A DNA stretch of 64,000 nt, taken from the NCBI RefSeq assembly GCF_010183535.1, contig NC_071333.1:13824587-13888586 (forward strand), in the 5' to 3' direction. This DNA is from Caenorhabditis remanei (lineage: Eukaryota > Nematoda > Chromadorea > Rhabditida > Rhabditidae). Within the stretch, counting starts at the first letter, position 1. Each line of letters starts with the position of its first letter. Shown here in pieces: positions 26,101-40,412 of this stretch. The notes under the pieces were generated by a model. That model was not told where the DNA came from. It ran no database searches and saw only the letters and a list, made by a program, of their open reading frames with translations. A program made the position numbers and the translations under genes.

Positions 26101-29100
26101 TTCAAAGTTATTCGGTGTTTGAACGAGTTATAGTGATTAACTAACACTAAAACTGGTAATAAGTATTACCTGAATTCCCTGTAACAGAAAAATCTTTAAA
26201 TTCTTACAGATATTCCAAAATCAATTTCAGATTTTACGGAATTTGCACGAACTAAGGTAGAAAAAATACAAATACATATAGCCAGCTGAATACTGTATGC
26301 TGGAATAATGATAGTCAGAGTTGAATTGAAATAAAACTGTGACAAGGAGATTGTTTTCTAGATTGATGTGTTTATCTAAATTGACATGGAACTGAAACCC
26401 TGAGTCGTTCTGATTTATATTGACACTCAAAATAATGACATTCTTGTGTTTTAGGGTATTGAATGAAAAAGTCGACGTGAGGGAAGGCAAGAAACATTCG
26501 ACCAATAACTGACATCACTCAACTCTTGCGTCTGCAAACATTTGAGCGGGAAAAAAGGTTAGGAAGGACCCAAAAAGAGCCCCGCGTCGTCGCAAAAAGA
26601 ATATATGTCCATCTATGTGTGGAATTTTTCAAAAAGAAAGCGGGTTAAGGAAGAGACAAGGGCGGGGTGAAGCAGAGACAAAAAAATTGGTAAAAGGTTT
26701 TTCCCGCCAAAAGAGACGACAATCAGTGGGTCGAAGACGACGTGAATAAAGGTGACCCCCGTTGAAGTTGAAGGGTAGATGAATTTTTCTAGAAACTGAA
26801 GTGATATCGCTAGAAAAACAAAAAGTGGAAAGTACAAAAGTGTTATACAGGTTCTACAAAGATCGGAGCTCTTCCCAAACCATATATCAATGTAATATCA
26901 ATTTTTCTTTTACAGATTTCGATTCTATGATATATCCTGCACCGAAAACTCTGGGTCTTATACTGAAAAGAGGAAAGAAGGAGAATTTTATTAAAAAACT
27001 GTATCAACTACCAAAATTCACCTAATACTGTACATATTTAAAAACCAACCTTAAGTTCTGTCCGACCACGTCGGCTTTTCAGAATGTTCCTTTTCATAGC
27101 TTTTACATTTACAGTATGACTAGAGTTACTACACCACGATTAGTTCACACATGTTTAAAGAATATAATGAAAAACGGTGAACTGTTCAGGCTTTCCAGAT
27201 AAAAACAGAGTCTGATGACTGTTCAAATAAAGGAAAGTTATGCGCATTGGATATCTGTGGTGGACTGATACGTTTCAGATATACAGTTGTTGACGAAGTA
27301 AAATCAATTTTTCAATTAGTTGATCTATTTCCCAACCCTGGAAGGCTTTTAACAAAACAGATCAACAGCTATTGGAGAACAATTGCAGACAAATTAATCA
27401 GATTGGGACCAACTGTTATCAAAAAATCAGTATGGCAGCAGAATACAATTTTCTCACTAGAAAAAAGCTGCTTTTTGAGGAAAAAAGGGAAATTGTAACA
27501 GTTTTTCATGATTAGAGCAACAAAGCAGTAAGTCGCAAAAGATCTGATCATGATTCCAAATGAATGTTGGCAAGTCATTAATGAAACAATACCACGAGTG
27601 AAAAATGGTTTTTGAAAACAAAATGACAAAAAACTGTACTACAAAAGGTTTTCAGTGATTGAGAATTTCTGAAATCGAATTTTTGGGCAATAATTATATT
27701 TCTACACTCAAAAAAAACGCAACATTAAGATAAACAGCCTTCCTGCTTCACAGATAAATGATAATCAGGACACCTGATCTATTTTACAGCTGATATGATA
27801 ATATTATCATGCTTCAGAACACTTTTTCAGCAGTACGTGCTCATTCAAAATAAAAAATGACCACGAGAAAGCAATGACATAAAATGTGGATGCGCTAATT
27901 TCAGGGGCATGAATTTTGGGAAACGCGAGCATCACATCGTTGAAAAACCTATAATTACGTACACATTCCATTTTATTGCATGGCAGTCTATAAGCTTTAT
28001 TTATCATGCTAATAAAAACCTTACAACATGACAATTTACTGAGCAGAAACATATTTGATGATAGGTATCAAAGATAGAAGTGTATATTTATCACAGGTGT
28101 CATGAGAAAACGAAGTAAGTAATTGTAGGGTTCAAATAAGCAAATGTGAAGCAAATCGAGAGTTTTGAATACAAATAAGGGGGATGAGGTATGAGAAGTA
28201 AAGGAGGTTGAAGGTTAGAGTGCAGCGGTGCATTGCACCAAACTTTTTTCTTTTTTGAGACAAGCGTTTTTGGCTCATTCGTGTTTGGTGTGTACGGCAC
28301 TAGTCCCCTTCTTTTTTCTTTTTTTCTTCTCTTCATCGTTTCTTTTTTCCTCTTTCTCCCTTTCAATAACACGGAAAATGGCCGCGCGGGACTAAACGGC
28401 ACAGCAGTAGAAGTAGAAGAAGCAAAAGCAGAAGCAGCAGCAACTCGACAAGAAAAAAAAAGAAAGAAGAAAACGAAGCTCATGCTCTCTGACGTGAGAT
28501 CTCATCGATTCTCAACAATTCTGTCGAGCACGACTACTTCTCTCCTTTTTCTTCCCGTTTTTCTCCACTGCTCTTCAGTTTCTCTCTATTCGAAACGCTG
28601 TCTTCGTGCTCCTTCTCTTACTCTCACTAAAAACAGGCAGAGATGCCAAAAGAAGAAATGAAAGAAAAAGAAGAAGAAAGAGAAGACGTTGTGAACTGAA
28701 CTTCCCCACGAGACGCAGTTTTAGCTGCATGTCCGGAGGGCTACTACTACTATTACTATTTCTTTCTTTTTTCTTTTCCTCTGTTTTCTTCATATAGACC
28801 AACACGGAAAAATGAAAAATAATATTCACTGTTAGTTATAATCAAAAAAATGATTTCCTGGAAAAGCGATTCCATTTGTAAGTCTTATACTAATCAATTC
28901 TGAGAAAAATAGCAAATCCTTACTTTCAGTGTAAGTTTGTGTTTATTTGATTATACTGTGCTTTTAATTTGAATTGGATTTCAATATCAAATTCATAGAG
29001 TGCTTTTCATAAACTGTGTACTTAGAAATATATGAAAATGATTATGGCACTGTATTGATAACTTTTTAGTTTTAGTCACAACTATAAAATATATGTCGTA

Positions 29101-32100
29101 ACTGGATTACTCCCCTAGAAAGTACACGAATCGTACTCATCAAAAAATTAAAATGTACAATTTAATTTTCCTCACAGAATGAAACGATAGGAATGGTATT
29201 AATAAAATTAAGAAATCAATGAAATACTCACTCGTATTTTGTAGTCTACTTTCTGAGAAAATAATATTTCTTTCATACTCAATAAATAAAAATACCACTC
29301 GCCAAAAATATATAGGTTTTTGATGGAAACCAATAAAAAATTTATAGTATTGCGAGCCCATGAAAGAAAATGAAAAAAGGAAAGAAAATGAGAAAGAATA
29401 TAATGATGAGCGTATTTTCAGTTTCAAGTTTCTCATGGTGTCTCTTCATTCATCTTCCACTCATCTCAACTATGCAAGAGTAACGGATGAAAGGGATACT
29501 TAGAGGATCCAATTTTGCGCTCTCTTACAAATGAAGGATGTTGTGTCCATTGGAAGGACCTTCTTCTCATTCAACTCTTAGCAATTGGACATTCATCGAG
29601 ATGAATACTTGAAGGAGTGGAAAATGAGATATCAAGAAATTTTACTTACTCTCCCAATTAGCATTATATTGTCTTTTTTCAATTTTCAATTTTAATTTTT
29701 GCTTCATGCTACAACCGGAGAAAACGGAAAAGCATCAAATGTATCACAGAAATATCAGACAACACGACAAGCTTCTGAACTGAGAAGGGATTTTGAAAAT
29801 AAGATGGCGAAAACCTCTGAGGACCTACATGCTACATCATTTTTTGTTGCTGGTGCTGCTCTCCGTTCTGTTATCTGAGGGTGGCAATCAAGAAAGACGA
29901 GGACGTTTTTTTTTTGCTCGTTCGTCACAAACACAAATATCCAAGGCCCCTTTTTTGTTCAAACAAAAATGCCTTGTATCTGATGTCACTGGCCATATTT
30001 CCTCTTTGGCCTTCCACAAAATGTCACATCGAAAATGTTTAAAATTCTGAAAATTGACGATGATGAAAATGAGAAATGAAAAGAAGGCAAAAAGGGGTAA
30101 ACTTTCACCCATGAAAAGCATCAAATTTCATCTGCATCATTTGTGCCAGACTCTAAGTATAAACAATTTACAGAAGAGAAAGTGAAAGGGACTGAAAAAC
30201 ATCTAAACGTTGAAAAAAGATGATCAATTGATAAATTTTCAGAATTCATGCGGTTATTCATGTATAGTGTTTAACAAAAGTGGTCATTTGGTCCACATTT
30301 TTGAATTTTAGCCTTAATTAGTAATAAATTAGAGATTTCACAGAATTTCTTATTCCTTTTTGCATTCTCAAAAACTTCAATGAAAACTGGCATTGTAATT
30401 TTCATCAACAGCCTGCTGAAAATCGAAACACAAAAAATATAAATATGTGTTCAGATTTTCAAATTCTAGTTTTGTACATTCTCTCCGTCTGTTCCAAATC
30501 CCACCCCTGATCTGAAATCTTGGAAAAGTACAAATTCAGGAAAAAAATCATTCTTTTACTATACGAAAATGATACAAAAAAAAACGGAAAAATTGTGTTC
30601 AAATTGTTGTTCCAACAAAGCACAATCTTCATCAGCAAACCGCGAAACCCAGATGTATTTCGTAAGTGTACTACTCTTGCACACTGATACAAAAAACAGC
30701 AGAAGTTGATTGAAAGTGTTGGAGTGCACAGCGATTGGAACATGAATGCCGGGAAATTAGGGTGACGGCGTCGGAGTCGCTTCGAAACTCAATTTTCGAT
30801 TTTGAATGGATTACTGTAAAGAGAAGAGGTTTCCGCTTCAAATTCTCACGTTTTCCCATCCAAAATTTTTTTGGTCGGAACTCTCGTTTGCGAATTAACA
30901 AAATTGCATTTTGCAGGAATTTCTCTTAATTTGTTTCACATTTAATTATAAACCGCTTCCGAGAGGTTCAAGGGCTCTTGAACAAATGCAATTCATTCAC
31001 AAAAATGTTTTCTTAAAACCCTTGAAGTTCTTTCAAAATTCAAAATAGCAGCTAATGAAGAAACCGTTGAATGAACAGATTTTGTTTCTCTGGCCACCGA
31101 CTCGTCAAGGTCATGAAGACCACCCTGTTCGGAAACACAGACAGTTGTCGGAGGAACGAGAGAACGAGAGAACAGAGACATCCCCCCTTCCCTACGTTCT
31201 CCTCTTCATTTTCATTAGACCTCCCTGCACTAAGCCGACATTAAGAAAACCTCCGAAAGCATATGGTCCCCACCACGGACCACCTTTCCCCTTTTTTCTG
31301 TTCCCTGTCATCTTGCGGATGCGGAAGGCACTGTTTCCTCATTAATCAATATGCCCGCAGCTATTAAGCACTCTCTGGCCCAATACGTGGCTCGTTGGGG
31401 TCCAGACAGCTTCTCTGTTTTGTGTTCTCTTAGCTCCGACGTAGTGTCTATCCGTCTGGTGTGTTCTTTCCCTCTTCCCAGAATCTAAACCCCAGCAGTT
31501 TCCGTCGGCTGTCTACATAGTCAAGAAACACGTAGTTAACTTTTGTTTAGCTTTTATGTAGTAAATTCTCGAAATATTACCTATTCTCCCGGGTGACAGT
31601 ATATTGCAACCTCTAGAACTAAGTAAGCAGGCCAGAACGCAAAAACGTTTTTTTTTGTTGAATCCAACATTTACATCTGTCTCAAACATGTCAATATTGG
31701 GTGTATATGATTCACTATGATATCATGACAAAGTGTTTGCATCAAGCAGCCCCATTCAAAGTCCAGTGCACTTTTGCTTCAGTTCAATAATAGATGTCAG
31801 TCATATCATTTCCGCAATCATCTCATTTCTCAGCTATTTTGGCAAGATGAGGTTAACACGATGAAGCCTTTCAACTAAAACGTGCTGAAATCTGATATGC
31901 TTTTTCACACAGTCTGGATGAAATTAGAAAATTCCTTTCCTCATTCTAACTCCAACCAACTTTCCAGGCAATTTGTGGTAGTCTTCAAGTAAGTAAGTAC
32001 TGACCTTTCTGAATTTCAGAAAAACAAGCGAAAGAACAAAAACTTGTTGAAGTTCTGTTCAAAAAAAGTCAGCTGCCCGGGCAAATAGCATGTTTTAAAA

Positions 32101-33526
32101 CGAGGTCTTCTGTTGTGAGGAGCGTCTCTCGCATCCAAACGTTACGCCGTACTTTTTTTCCATCGCCTCTTCCGCGGAATTTTTTTATTTGACCTCCGTC
32201 TGAGAACACTCTGGCAAAATTAAAAAGAGGTGTTTTTGTTCAATAGTTCAATACATGAACTTTAACTGCCACATGTTTAGGGCATGTCAAATTTTCTTTT
32301 TTTCTATCAGTTCTATAAAAACATTATCAGTTGAGAAAAAGTTTTGGTATGGTTTTACGACTTTCAATGGCCGTGCTAACTCTGTATTCATTAGCTTTCT
32401 CATTTATTTCTCCCAGAAAACAGTTTTCATTCGACTATGCAAGTGTGCTCGGTTGTAGATCAATAAAAGAGTGGCAAGTTCGCGAAAATTTTGTTGTTTG
32501 AATTTCACTCCCAATCGTCATCATTTCATTTTAATCAATACGTTCAGTATCAATTTCAATTGGAAGTTTATATAATAACCGGTGATGAATGTTTATTTAT
32601 CTATTTCGTTAGATAAGTTCATATTTCATTCTGAAAAAATTGTTATTCATTCAATAGAATTGTTGTTTTTATTTCTTCTTTTCACTGCTTTGTTTTGAAA
32701 CTGAACAATCATCGATGATGATCTTATCAATACATGACTGATTTGTTTTATTTGCTCTACCTGCCACTCAACCACCTCTCACACAAAACGTATTATCAAT
32801 AATACAATCCCGTTCTTATTGAATTCTTTGTCTTCTTTTCTGCATTGACGTGGATGGCATTTGGATTGACATATAGCTGACACCAACTATGGTTTCAGCA
32901 GTTTAAAGTTAAAACAATATCATTCCAATTATAGATTTGCTCTGCTATATTAGTTTGTATGGCTTGACCATTACGCAATAAGGATCAGTAACCATGAAGC
33001 AATTTTGGTATTTCTGTTTTCATACTCGTCAACAGATGGCTTAGCCAATTGCTCCAATCGGACACATTTAGTATATTCTAAGATTAGTTGAGATTATGCG
33101 TAGGCAATCCAATCCAGTCGGATGAAGTTGTACGGATTCTTCAACAAATCCGATTGTTTCTTGAATATAACACGTTATTAAACTGATCATTTTATAAATA
33201 ATAATTCAGGTAGAAAGTTTCCTATAGTTCCAAGGTCTTCAAATTGACACCATTTCATGCTAGTTCAAGGTTATTGATAAGTATAACCGTACAAATTCAC
33301 ATTCCACTACCTATAAAATCAGCCCAGTTAGTTCCAGTCTGCACACTCCTCTGATTTCGTTTTCCTTCTTACTTCGACCGTCTTTCTGCCTCCCAACCAT
33401 TCAAATCAGTTGGATGATAAGAGCATTTTCCACACAATAATTCTGTTTTCCATTTCCTTTCCTTCCTCACTTCACCTGTTTGAACTTTGATGGTTCTCAA
33501 TAAATATAAATATTTGTAACTTTTAG
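23143..33526. other. 10.4 kb gene-free interval between divergent unc-10 and the LRR gene
   Basis: No multi-exon coding chain or RNA gene could be supported on either strand. Purine- or pyrimidine-biased blocks lie at 23.4-24.9 kb and 28.2-28.8 kb and produce long but meaningless open frames. Less AT-rich blocks at 24.2-24.7 kb and 30.7-31.6 kb could be promoter or enhancer DNA. Small perfect palindromes occur, for example TGTGCAT-TC-ATGCACA near 25272 and GTTCAAG-GGCT-CTTGAAC near 30966. unc-10 probably has its promoter and distant 5' noncoding exons here. Confidence 0.5.
33312..33318 (+). promoter_or_regulatory. TATA box of the LRR gene
   Basis: TATAAAA lies about 210 nt upstream of the ATG. 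The coding start itself sits directly after an ACTTTTAG acceptor at 33519-33526, which suggests an outron plus spliced-leader addition between the TATA box and the start codon. Confidence 0.45.
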
Positions 33527-36191
33527 ATGCGTATAAAACTACTGTTCCTGCTTCTCATCTTGGTGATATGCACTTTTTCATTCGATCCTGTAAAATCAAA
33601 CGATAAAGGAAAGGCTGCTGCTTACAGAGACAAAGCAAAGAAAGCAAGTCTTACAAAACTTGAAGATGATGGTGAAAAGACATTGGATGAAGCGGAAAAA
33701 GAGGCTGGAGTAAGTATAGATGATGAAGTTGAGGATGACGAGGAAGAGGAAGAAGATGTTCCGAAGAAAAAAGTAGTGAAAAAACCTCTGAAAAAGGAAA
33801 AGAAAACGGATTCGAAAAAAGAAAAGCCTACTAAAACTCGCAAATCTAAGAAAAATGATCAAGAGGTGAATATTAGTGACCATTTGTGAAAGTAAAAAGT
33901 CCGCTTGCTTTTCCAATGTCAAAGTGCATCTTTCTTGTCCTTCATTCATAGAATCCTTTGTCGTCTATCTCTGTATGTCCTGTTCAGATCTTACCCAAAC
34001 CAACAGCCACAGCGATACCTAACATGACGTCATTCGATTTCCTTGAAATGGTTTCAAGAAAACATCGAATTCAAAAGTTGAGAGATATTATCTCTGATTC
34101 ACCGACTGACAGTATTGAGGCTATGAGACAGGTGAATCAGTGTACCTAAGTGCAGTGCGACTTTTTTTGTCTGTGTTTTGTCAAATGCATGCGTTGTCAT
34201 TGTCTAGTTTAAATGTCTTGTGTGTTCAGTCACAAAAAACGAGAGTTGAACAGTAATTTGATTTTTTCAGATAACGGAGGAAGTAAAGGATGAAACAGAA
34301 GACACCGACGACGCGAATGAATACAAAGTAAATTTTAGTAGTGTTTGCTTATATCACATTTACTTTTTAGGCCTGCAGTGGTGGAGAAGATGATGAACTT
34401 TGTCATTGCGACATGGATGAAATCAATTGTAGCGCGGTAGGCTTGCAAACTTATGATGGTTTTCACACTGTTGAAAAACTCAGATTGTCATGGACGCTGA
34501 TGAACCACAGCTTCAAACCGCCGATCTGTTGATTATGAAAGAAGATTTCAAACCAATCATAGCTAATTTCTCGTCAAATGCCATTACTAGACTTCAGAAG
34601 GTAGGCTTATAATAGAACTCCCTTCCTAGAAAATAAATATTGTTTCTTACAGAAAAGAGTGCTTCCTGGATTTGAGAAATATGTCTCTGTGATGGATATG
34701 TCTTTCAACAAAATTCGATATGTTGATAGTGATACGTTCAAGCCATTCACCAACTTGTCTAAACTTGATTTGTCACATAACACATTGACACAGGTCAAGA
34801 AGTATGAAAAAGTATTTGCAAGCTCCCCCATCAATATGTTTTTCTAGACCTGTTTTTGATGCAGTCAAAGACACCCTCCACCGTTTAGATCTTGGATACA
34901 ACCGCATAAAAACACTAGCTGACAACACTTTCGAGGGGTTGAGCAATTTGAAAAGATTGACTTTGGACGGAAACCCAATCAAAATTTGGAGGTGAGAAAC
35001 TTGTGGTTCATAATTTGAACAATTCTTTTTTTCAGCAAGGGAATCTTCAAAGGACTTGACAATCTCGAGGAGCTCAGTTTGGACAACTGCAAGATTACTG
35101 ATCTTCCAGGGGACATTTTCGAATACCTTCCGTTAGTTACTTCTATGAAAACAGTTACAAGTTTTTGTTTTCAGAAAATTGAAAACGCTCTCTCTGCGTG
35201 AAAACCCAATGGATGAGATTCCAAGTGTTGTTGCCAATTCAAAAACTTTGATCAACGTTGACTTGAGGTGAGTTTATCTGAAAAAGTTCAACTGATACAT
35301 AAATATCTAATCCTAATTTTAGTGCAACAAATCTCACTGAAATCCGAGACCATGCATTCTCTGGGGATTCCGATTTGGAAGAGATCAATTTGGAAAAGAT
35401 GCCGTTCCTGTACGCAATCAAAGACTGCGGATTCTGTGGTCTTCCAAAACTCAAAATTCTTCTTCTGAATGATAACGAGAAGCTCATGGAAGTTCATCCG
35501 AATGCATTCGGATTTATCAAATCTGACCCAGGACACAAGGCTGCTTCCATCACCACACTGACTCTTCACAACTCTAATGTCTCTACAATCAGTGAACACA
35601 TGCTGGACTACGACAAATTGCAAACTTTCAAAATTGGAGGAAACCCATGGAAGTGTGATTGCGACACTCAATTTTTGATGGAAGAGAAATTCGCATTCAA
35701 GGAGGATTCGGTCGCACCAATGTATCATAATCTGAGTGAAATCTAATATATGCTTTTCATTTTTCCAGGTGTGCATACCCTGCTGAGCTCGTAGACCACC
35801 ACCTGGCTACTGTTCGTGTTACCGATGCTTGTGAAAATGCTCGTTTCTTAGGACGATCCGGACGGTTGGTACTTATTATTATCCTGTAAATTTTTCATTC
35901 CTTCACTAACCACTAACACCCACTAACGTCTTTTAAAAACGTTCAGATTCAGCTCTGTTCTTGGTATTGCTCTCCTCGTCGCTTTCGTGGCTATTGGATG
36001 CTACTACGGAATCACCACAGGAGCTCTTGAGAGATATTCCCGAAGGGTAAGACAACAGTCGGAAATTATTGACTATATATTTTGTTTTCCAGCTGAGAAA
36101 GGAGCCAGAGGTGAGCTACACAAACTTGCAAGCTGCCGGAGAAGATTTCGCACTGGAAGCTGACTTCCAACCAAGACCAGCGGAAGTTTAA
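33527..36191 (+). CDS. extracellular leucine-rich-repeat type I membrane protein
   Basis: About twelve exons. A signal peptide (MRIKLLFLLLILVICTFSF) is followed by a charged Lys/Glu-rich region (acidic run DDEEEEEDVPKKK), a cysteine-rich cap (CSGGEDDELCHCDMDEINC), and roughly nine leucine-rich repeats such as LDLSHNTLTQ, LDLGYNRIKTL and LTLDGNPI. Then come an LRR C-terminal cap (NPWKCDCDTQF with later RCAYP and DAC), one membrane span (VLGIALLVAFVAIGCYYG) and a short tail ending RPAEV. Exon junctions are in phase, including the short intron at about 34805-34849. The ATG directly follows a splice acceptor, typical of SL1 trans-splicing. It fits the nematode LRR-only (eLRRon/lron) class, probably an adhesion or receptor protein; its position beside sur-5 suggests the lron gene near sur-5 in C. 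elegans, but I do not assign a number. Confidence 0.88.
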
Positions 36192-36591
36192 ATCAGTAAT
36201 CGCACTATTCATAAATTCTAACACTACTATTATTGTAACATAAGTACTTTCCCAATTTGCCCTCTTTTACTTACATTCTGACACCGAAGAGAATCTGTCT
36301 CAAACCGGTTTCAACCATTTGGTCAGTTTAGTGTAATGAACACTTTTCACTGACTATGTATGTTTTGTGTTTCATTACTTGTCTGTGATTTTGTCAATTT
36401 TGTCAGTTCATATTTCTGTTTACTTGTCTTCTGTCCTTTCTGATTATAGCACTTTTAATAAATGTTTATTGTGAATGAAATATACAGATTGGAGTATTGA
36501 ACTGTGAGTTTGGTAGCAAAGAAAGCGAAGCTAAATGACATTGAATATATGTAGAATGCAAATGAGCAGGAAGCATCAAGATAGGAAGTGT
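36192..36591. other. convergent 3'UTR interval; poly(A) signal at 36457-36462
   Basis: This is the space between the stop of the plus-strand LRR gene and the stop of the minus-strand EF-hand gene. AATAAA at 36457-36462 is the likely plus-strand polyadenylation signal, giving a 3'UTR of about 290 nt. Nothing else is recognised. Confidence 0.6.
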
Positions 36592-39500
36592 TTAGTTGAC
36601 GGCAAGGACGAACTCTGAATATTATTATTGCTTTTTCATAAACCCAACAAAGGTATATATTTATTATGCAATTTCAGTGCACCCAACTCACCTTCAAAAG
36701 AGATTTTTCCATCCCCATCAATGTCGGCCTCATTGAAGAGCTGTTCGACAACTTGACGTGGGAATGAAGCCTGGAGCGACAGCTCGCGCACGATTGAAAG
36801 CATTTCCATTTTCTCAATGAACCCATCTTTGTCCTGAAAAACAATCAACGTATGCGTGTTTTTCTCTTCCGCTTTTTCCCTCTGCCCATTACCTTCCACA
36901 AACGGGAGAGTGACAGGCCCATAACATACCTTATCAAACATGTCAAACTGCTCGCGGAGTTGGTCATATGTGTATTGATTCATGGATGCCGTGCCGTTCA
37001 TCAAGTGGGCAAACTCGTCAAATGTGATGACTCCGTTTTCTGGAAAAGGACACAATAAACTAGACTGGATTCTCGAAAAAATGAATGAAATCAAGCGTCG
37101 TAAAGGTTATGAATGGGAAATGAGCTTGAAAACTGAAATAGAAACAGATGATTCAACGTTTTTCTTTTCAGACTGACTCAGACCTCAGCACAATTCAGAC
37201 TACCTCAAACGTTATTCGATTTACATGCAAATTTTGAGGAGTATTTCGATTTTTGATGCTTGGAACGGAAGCGAGTTCAAGAAGTGGAAGACGGAAAGGG
37301 GACCAAGCTATAAAACTTACGATCGTTGTCTCCGTGGTACATGATAAGACGCAATTCCAATTTGGTCGGTCTTTGACCACACTTCTGCATAGCCTTCTCA
37401 AGTTCATCAATTGTAATACGACCATCGTTGTTTGCATCAAAGAAGTTGAATGCTCTCTTGTATTCTGAACATTGCAATTTATTAGTATTTAAAATATAAG
37501 ATGTATGACAAACCTTCAATCTTGTTTTTGCAGTTGCTTGCGGTGATTTGCGTCTGAAATAAACAACTTTATGGTATTATCATTATTGCTACAACATATT
37601 CCAATTTTTCACTGCATAGATCCGATCACTGCAGTATTCACAATTTTCAAAAAAGGTTCCCTTAGGACAAGGCACATCGTATTCCCAGAATAGCCTTTAT
37701 CTCTTTTCTTCCCATCCAAAACCTTTTTGTTTCGAAAGAACATCAGATTATGTTCCGTGTTGTTTCCAAACTAATCCCGAGGGAAATGCGTAAAAAACTG
37801 ACAAATGCACCTTGAGAATGCTATTTATCACCCCTCTGCGAGCTTCTTCCTTTTTAGTAGCATGACTGTTTTTTCGGATTCTAGTTTCATGACTTTGTAA
37901 TATTAATCTATAATTTATGTTACAGCATTGTAAAACTCTAATAACATTGAAGATGCATTCAAAGAACAGCCTACTATTCTGAGAAAAACTATGTTGTCTT
38001 TTCTAGTTTTGTTTCTACATTTCCAGTTTCACCTACTCTTGCCACAGCTGAATAATTCACACAATTCATTCATTTCCTAATTATTCAGCACATCTTCCAC
38101 ATTTTCTCATGTGTTAGTAAAACGGAAAGTCGAAGAAATGTTGAAATTTGATATGAACAATTGAAAATTCAGGCTCTCATTGCTTCCTTACCAAATTCAA
38201 CAAAAATTTTGGATCTCGAGTTCCCCGCCACTTCACTAAAGTGGAAAAAAGAGTATTACCCTATCTTCAATATAGAGTTCATTTGTGCAGGACATGTAAT
38301 TACTGACGTCAGACAGAATGAAGGGATTCCGAAGTCTGATAAAACTGAACAGACACGCTGTAGAATGCAAAAGAAAGTTTGGAAATTCTTGATGAAGCTG
38401 TACACGAGAAAAAAATATAAAGAGAAAATAACGTACTTCAAGAATAGAAGTTAGTACAGACCTGTTTTTAAGAACATCACTTTCCGAAACTTCAAAAGAC
38501 ACAACTATCAAACTTACAGTTTCCTTTTCCTTGTTATTATTTCTGGCATGACTGTTTTTTGAAGAAGATGACTGTTTAGAGCTGGCTCTACTCGAATACG
38601 TGCTACGTGACATGTCAAGATTCTAAAAACAAAAAGAACAGTCAATACGAAAAGAAACGAATTAAAAAGAAAAACATTAAATGAAAAAGAGAAGTGAACA
38701 TGGCAAGGTGAAAATGAGTTAAATTCAGAAGATGGGCTCATGTGTCGACGGCTTACTTACTCTCCCTTGCTCTTGGAGCAATGAAAAGTGGGTGGCGCTT
38801 AGCTAAAGCGCCTCAGTTCCTTCTTCTTCTTCTTCACTTATTTCTTAAACCAGCTGTAATTTTTTGAGCCTTGAATTAACTTTTAGAAGTGAAAATAGAG
38901 TGACGTGTTAAATCAGGAAAGGTTTTTGAAAACTAGCAAAAAAACAGCGTAAATTGTAGAAAAAGCGTCACAGACAGAGACACAAAAAAAGGAAAGAAGA
39001 AAATGAATACTGAAAATGAATCTGATGGGCGATAATGAAAACTGGCAGTAGCTCTAAAGCACTAGACGCTTTTTTTCAATTTCCATTTGACATATAACCA
39101 AGTGGTTGAATTTGTTTGGAATGTCACGAAGCCTAAAACCGAATGCTTGGCTTCCTGTTTTTACGATTTGAAAATAGGGCTAATGGGACGGAAAGTAAGT
39201 GGGAACACTATGTCATTAAAATAAACGAGTCTGTCAAAAAAGGAAACGTCAGCTACCAAAATTTGCGTTCAGTTTCTATGCTCCATTTCTGACACACTGG
39301 TATAAATATGATAGGGTAGTGCATGGCAAGTTGAAAAAAAGCGGAAAGTGGTTTTGAATTACACGGCGTCAGTGACAGGGGGACCCAGAGCCAAGTCTAA
39401 ACGGGGGTGGGGGGGCTTGTCATCTAAATTTAAATGCGCTAAAACGTTTTCAACCTTTTTTGCTGGTGTTCTAGAACACTTCACCACCCACACACGTCAT

Positions 39501-39640
39501 CATGGCGTCATGTCGACATGAACCAAATAGTGGGGGATTAAGGTGGTACTACGGATCATATCCATCTGAATAAAGGGGGTAGTTTGCAATGAATGACAGA
39601 TTACCTTCGAGTAGTCGACAGCGGCTTTTAGCGAATCCAT
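36592..39640 (-). CDS. calmodulin-like protein with four EF-hands
   Basis: A distant first exon (39605-39640, reading MDSLKAAVDYSK) joins in frame to 38518-38622 (NLDMSRSTYSS, Ser-rich) and then to exons at about 37.5, 37.4, 37.0, 36.8 and 36.6 kb. EF-hand 1 (DANNDGRITIDE), 3 (DKDKDGFIEKME) and 4 (DIDGDGKISFEE) are canonical. EF-hand 2 (NDRENGVITFDE) lacks the usual acidic residues at loop positions 1 and 3 and probably does not bind calcium well. The last exon adds EFVLAVN. A shorter protein starting at MSRST (38613) is also possible, because the exon-2 acceptor could receive a spliced leader. It is a calcium sensor of calmodulin/troponin-C type, with targets unknown. In C. elegans a calmodulin-like gene also lies next to sur-5. 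Confidence 0.85.
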
Positions 39641-40412
39641 TTCACGAAGTTTGGGAGAAGGAAGGAAGTGAAGACGGGACAGGAGATTACCTGAAACGAT
39701 TGAGTAGAAAGTAAATGGTATCTTGAAAAAAAAAACAGAAAAACGAAGTTTCAAAAATTTTGAGAACAATGAACTGATAGTCATGATAGTGGTGTTTTTA
39801 TTTGAGAAAACTTTGGCAGAACTCGTTCCCAATTCAATTATATCAGAATAAAAAATAAACAAATTTGCGGCAACTTAGACCAAGTATCAGCCAAAGTTAA
39901 TCAAAGCAGCAATCTTCGATCTGATGATTGTATTACAGGGATTGTTTGTTCATCAGACGGAATAAAATATCATGTCTGCAAACGAATGTTCATCTAACAA
40001 TGTTTTGTAAAGAATGTCTTGGTAGAGCAAGAACCAACCTACAGGAAACAGAAAAAACTTCTACTCCGCCCACTGCTACCCTAATGAAAATTAGATTTGG
40101 CACCACAAATGTCGTAAAACGAAAAACCAACGAATTAGCCTCTTGTGACTGAAGCCTTTATCTTAATTGGTCAGTTTTCTGAACAAAAACGTTTACCTTT
40201 GATGTCCTATGATGAAAAGAATGAAAACAACAAAAAAAGTTGAGAATAAGAAAAAGGGGGTGAAAGAGAAAAGTTATGAAGATTTGGCCGAGCACCATGA
40301 ATGGTGATGGGCTTCTTGTCCTGCTCGTTGCGCCTAACCTTTTTATTGTGTTTTGCGGCGCCAGCGCTCTATGAAAATTCAGAAGAGAAAATGGAAGAGG
40401 AGAAGAAAGAAG

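Noticed and set aside
28100..28829. Several 60-140 aa frames on both strands
   Set aside because: Produced by GAA/TTC-type low complexity with no conserved features.
29793..30050. 85-aa plus-strand frame with a hydrophobic start
   Set aside because: The hydrophobic stretch is short, the rest shows no family pattern, and no splice sites or promoter elements support it.
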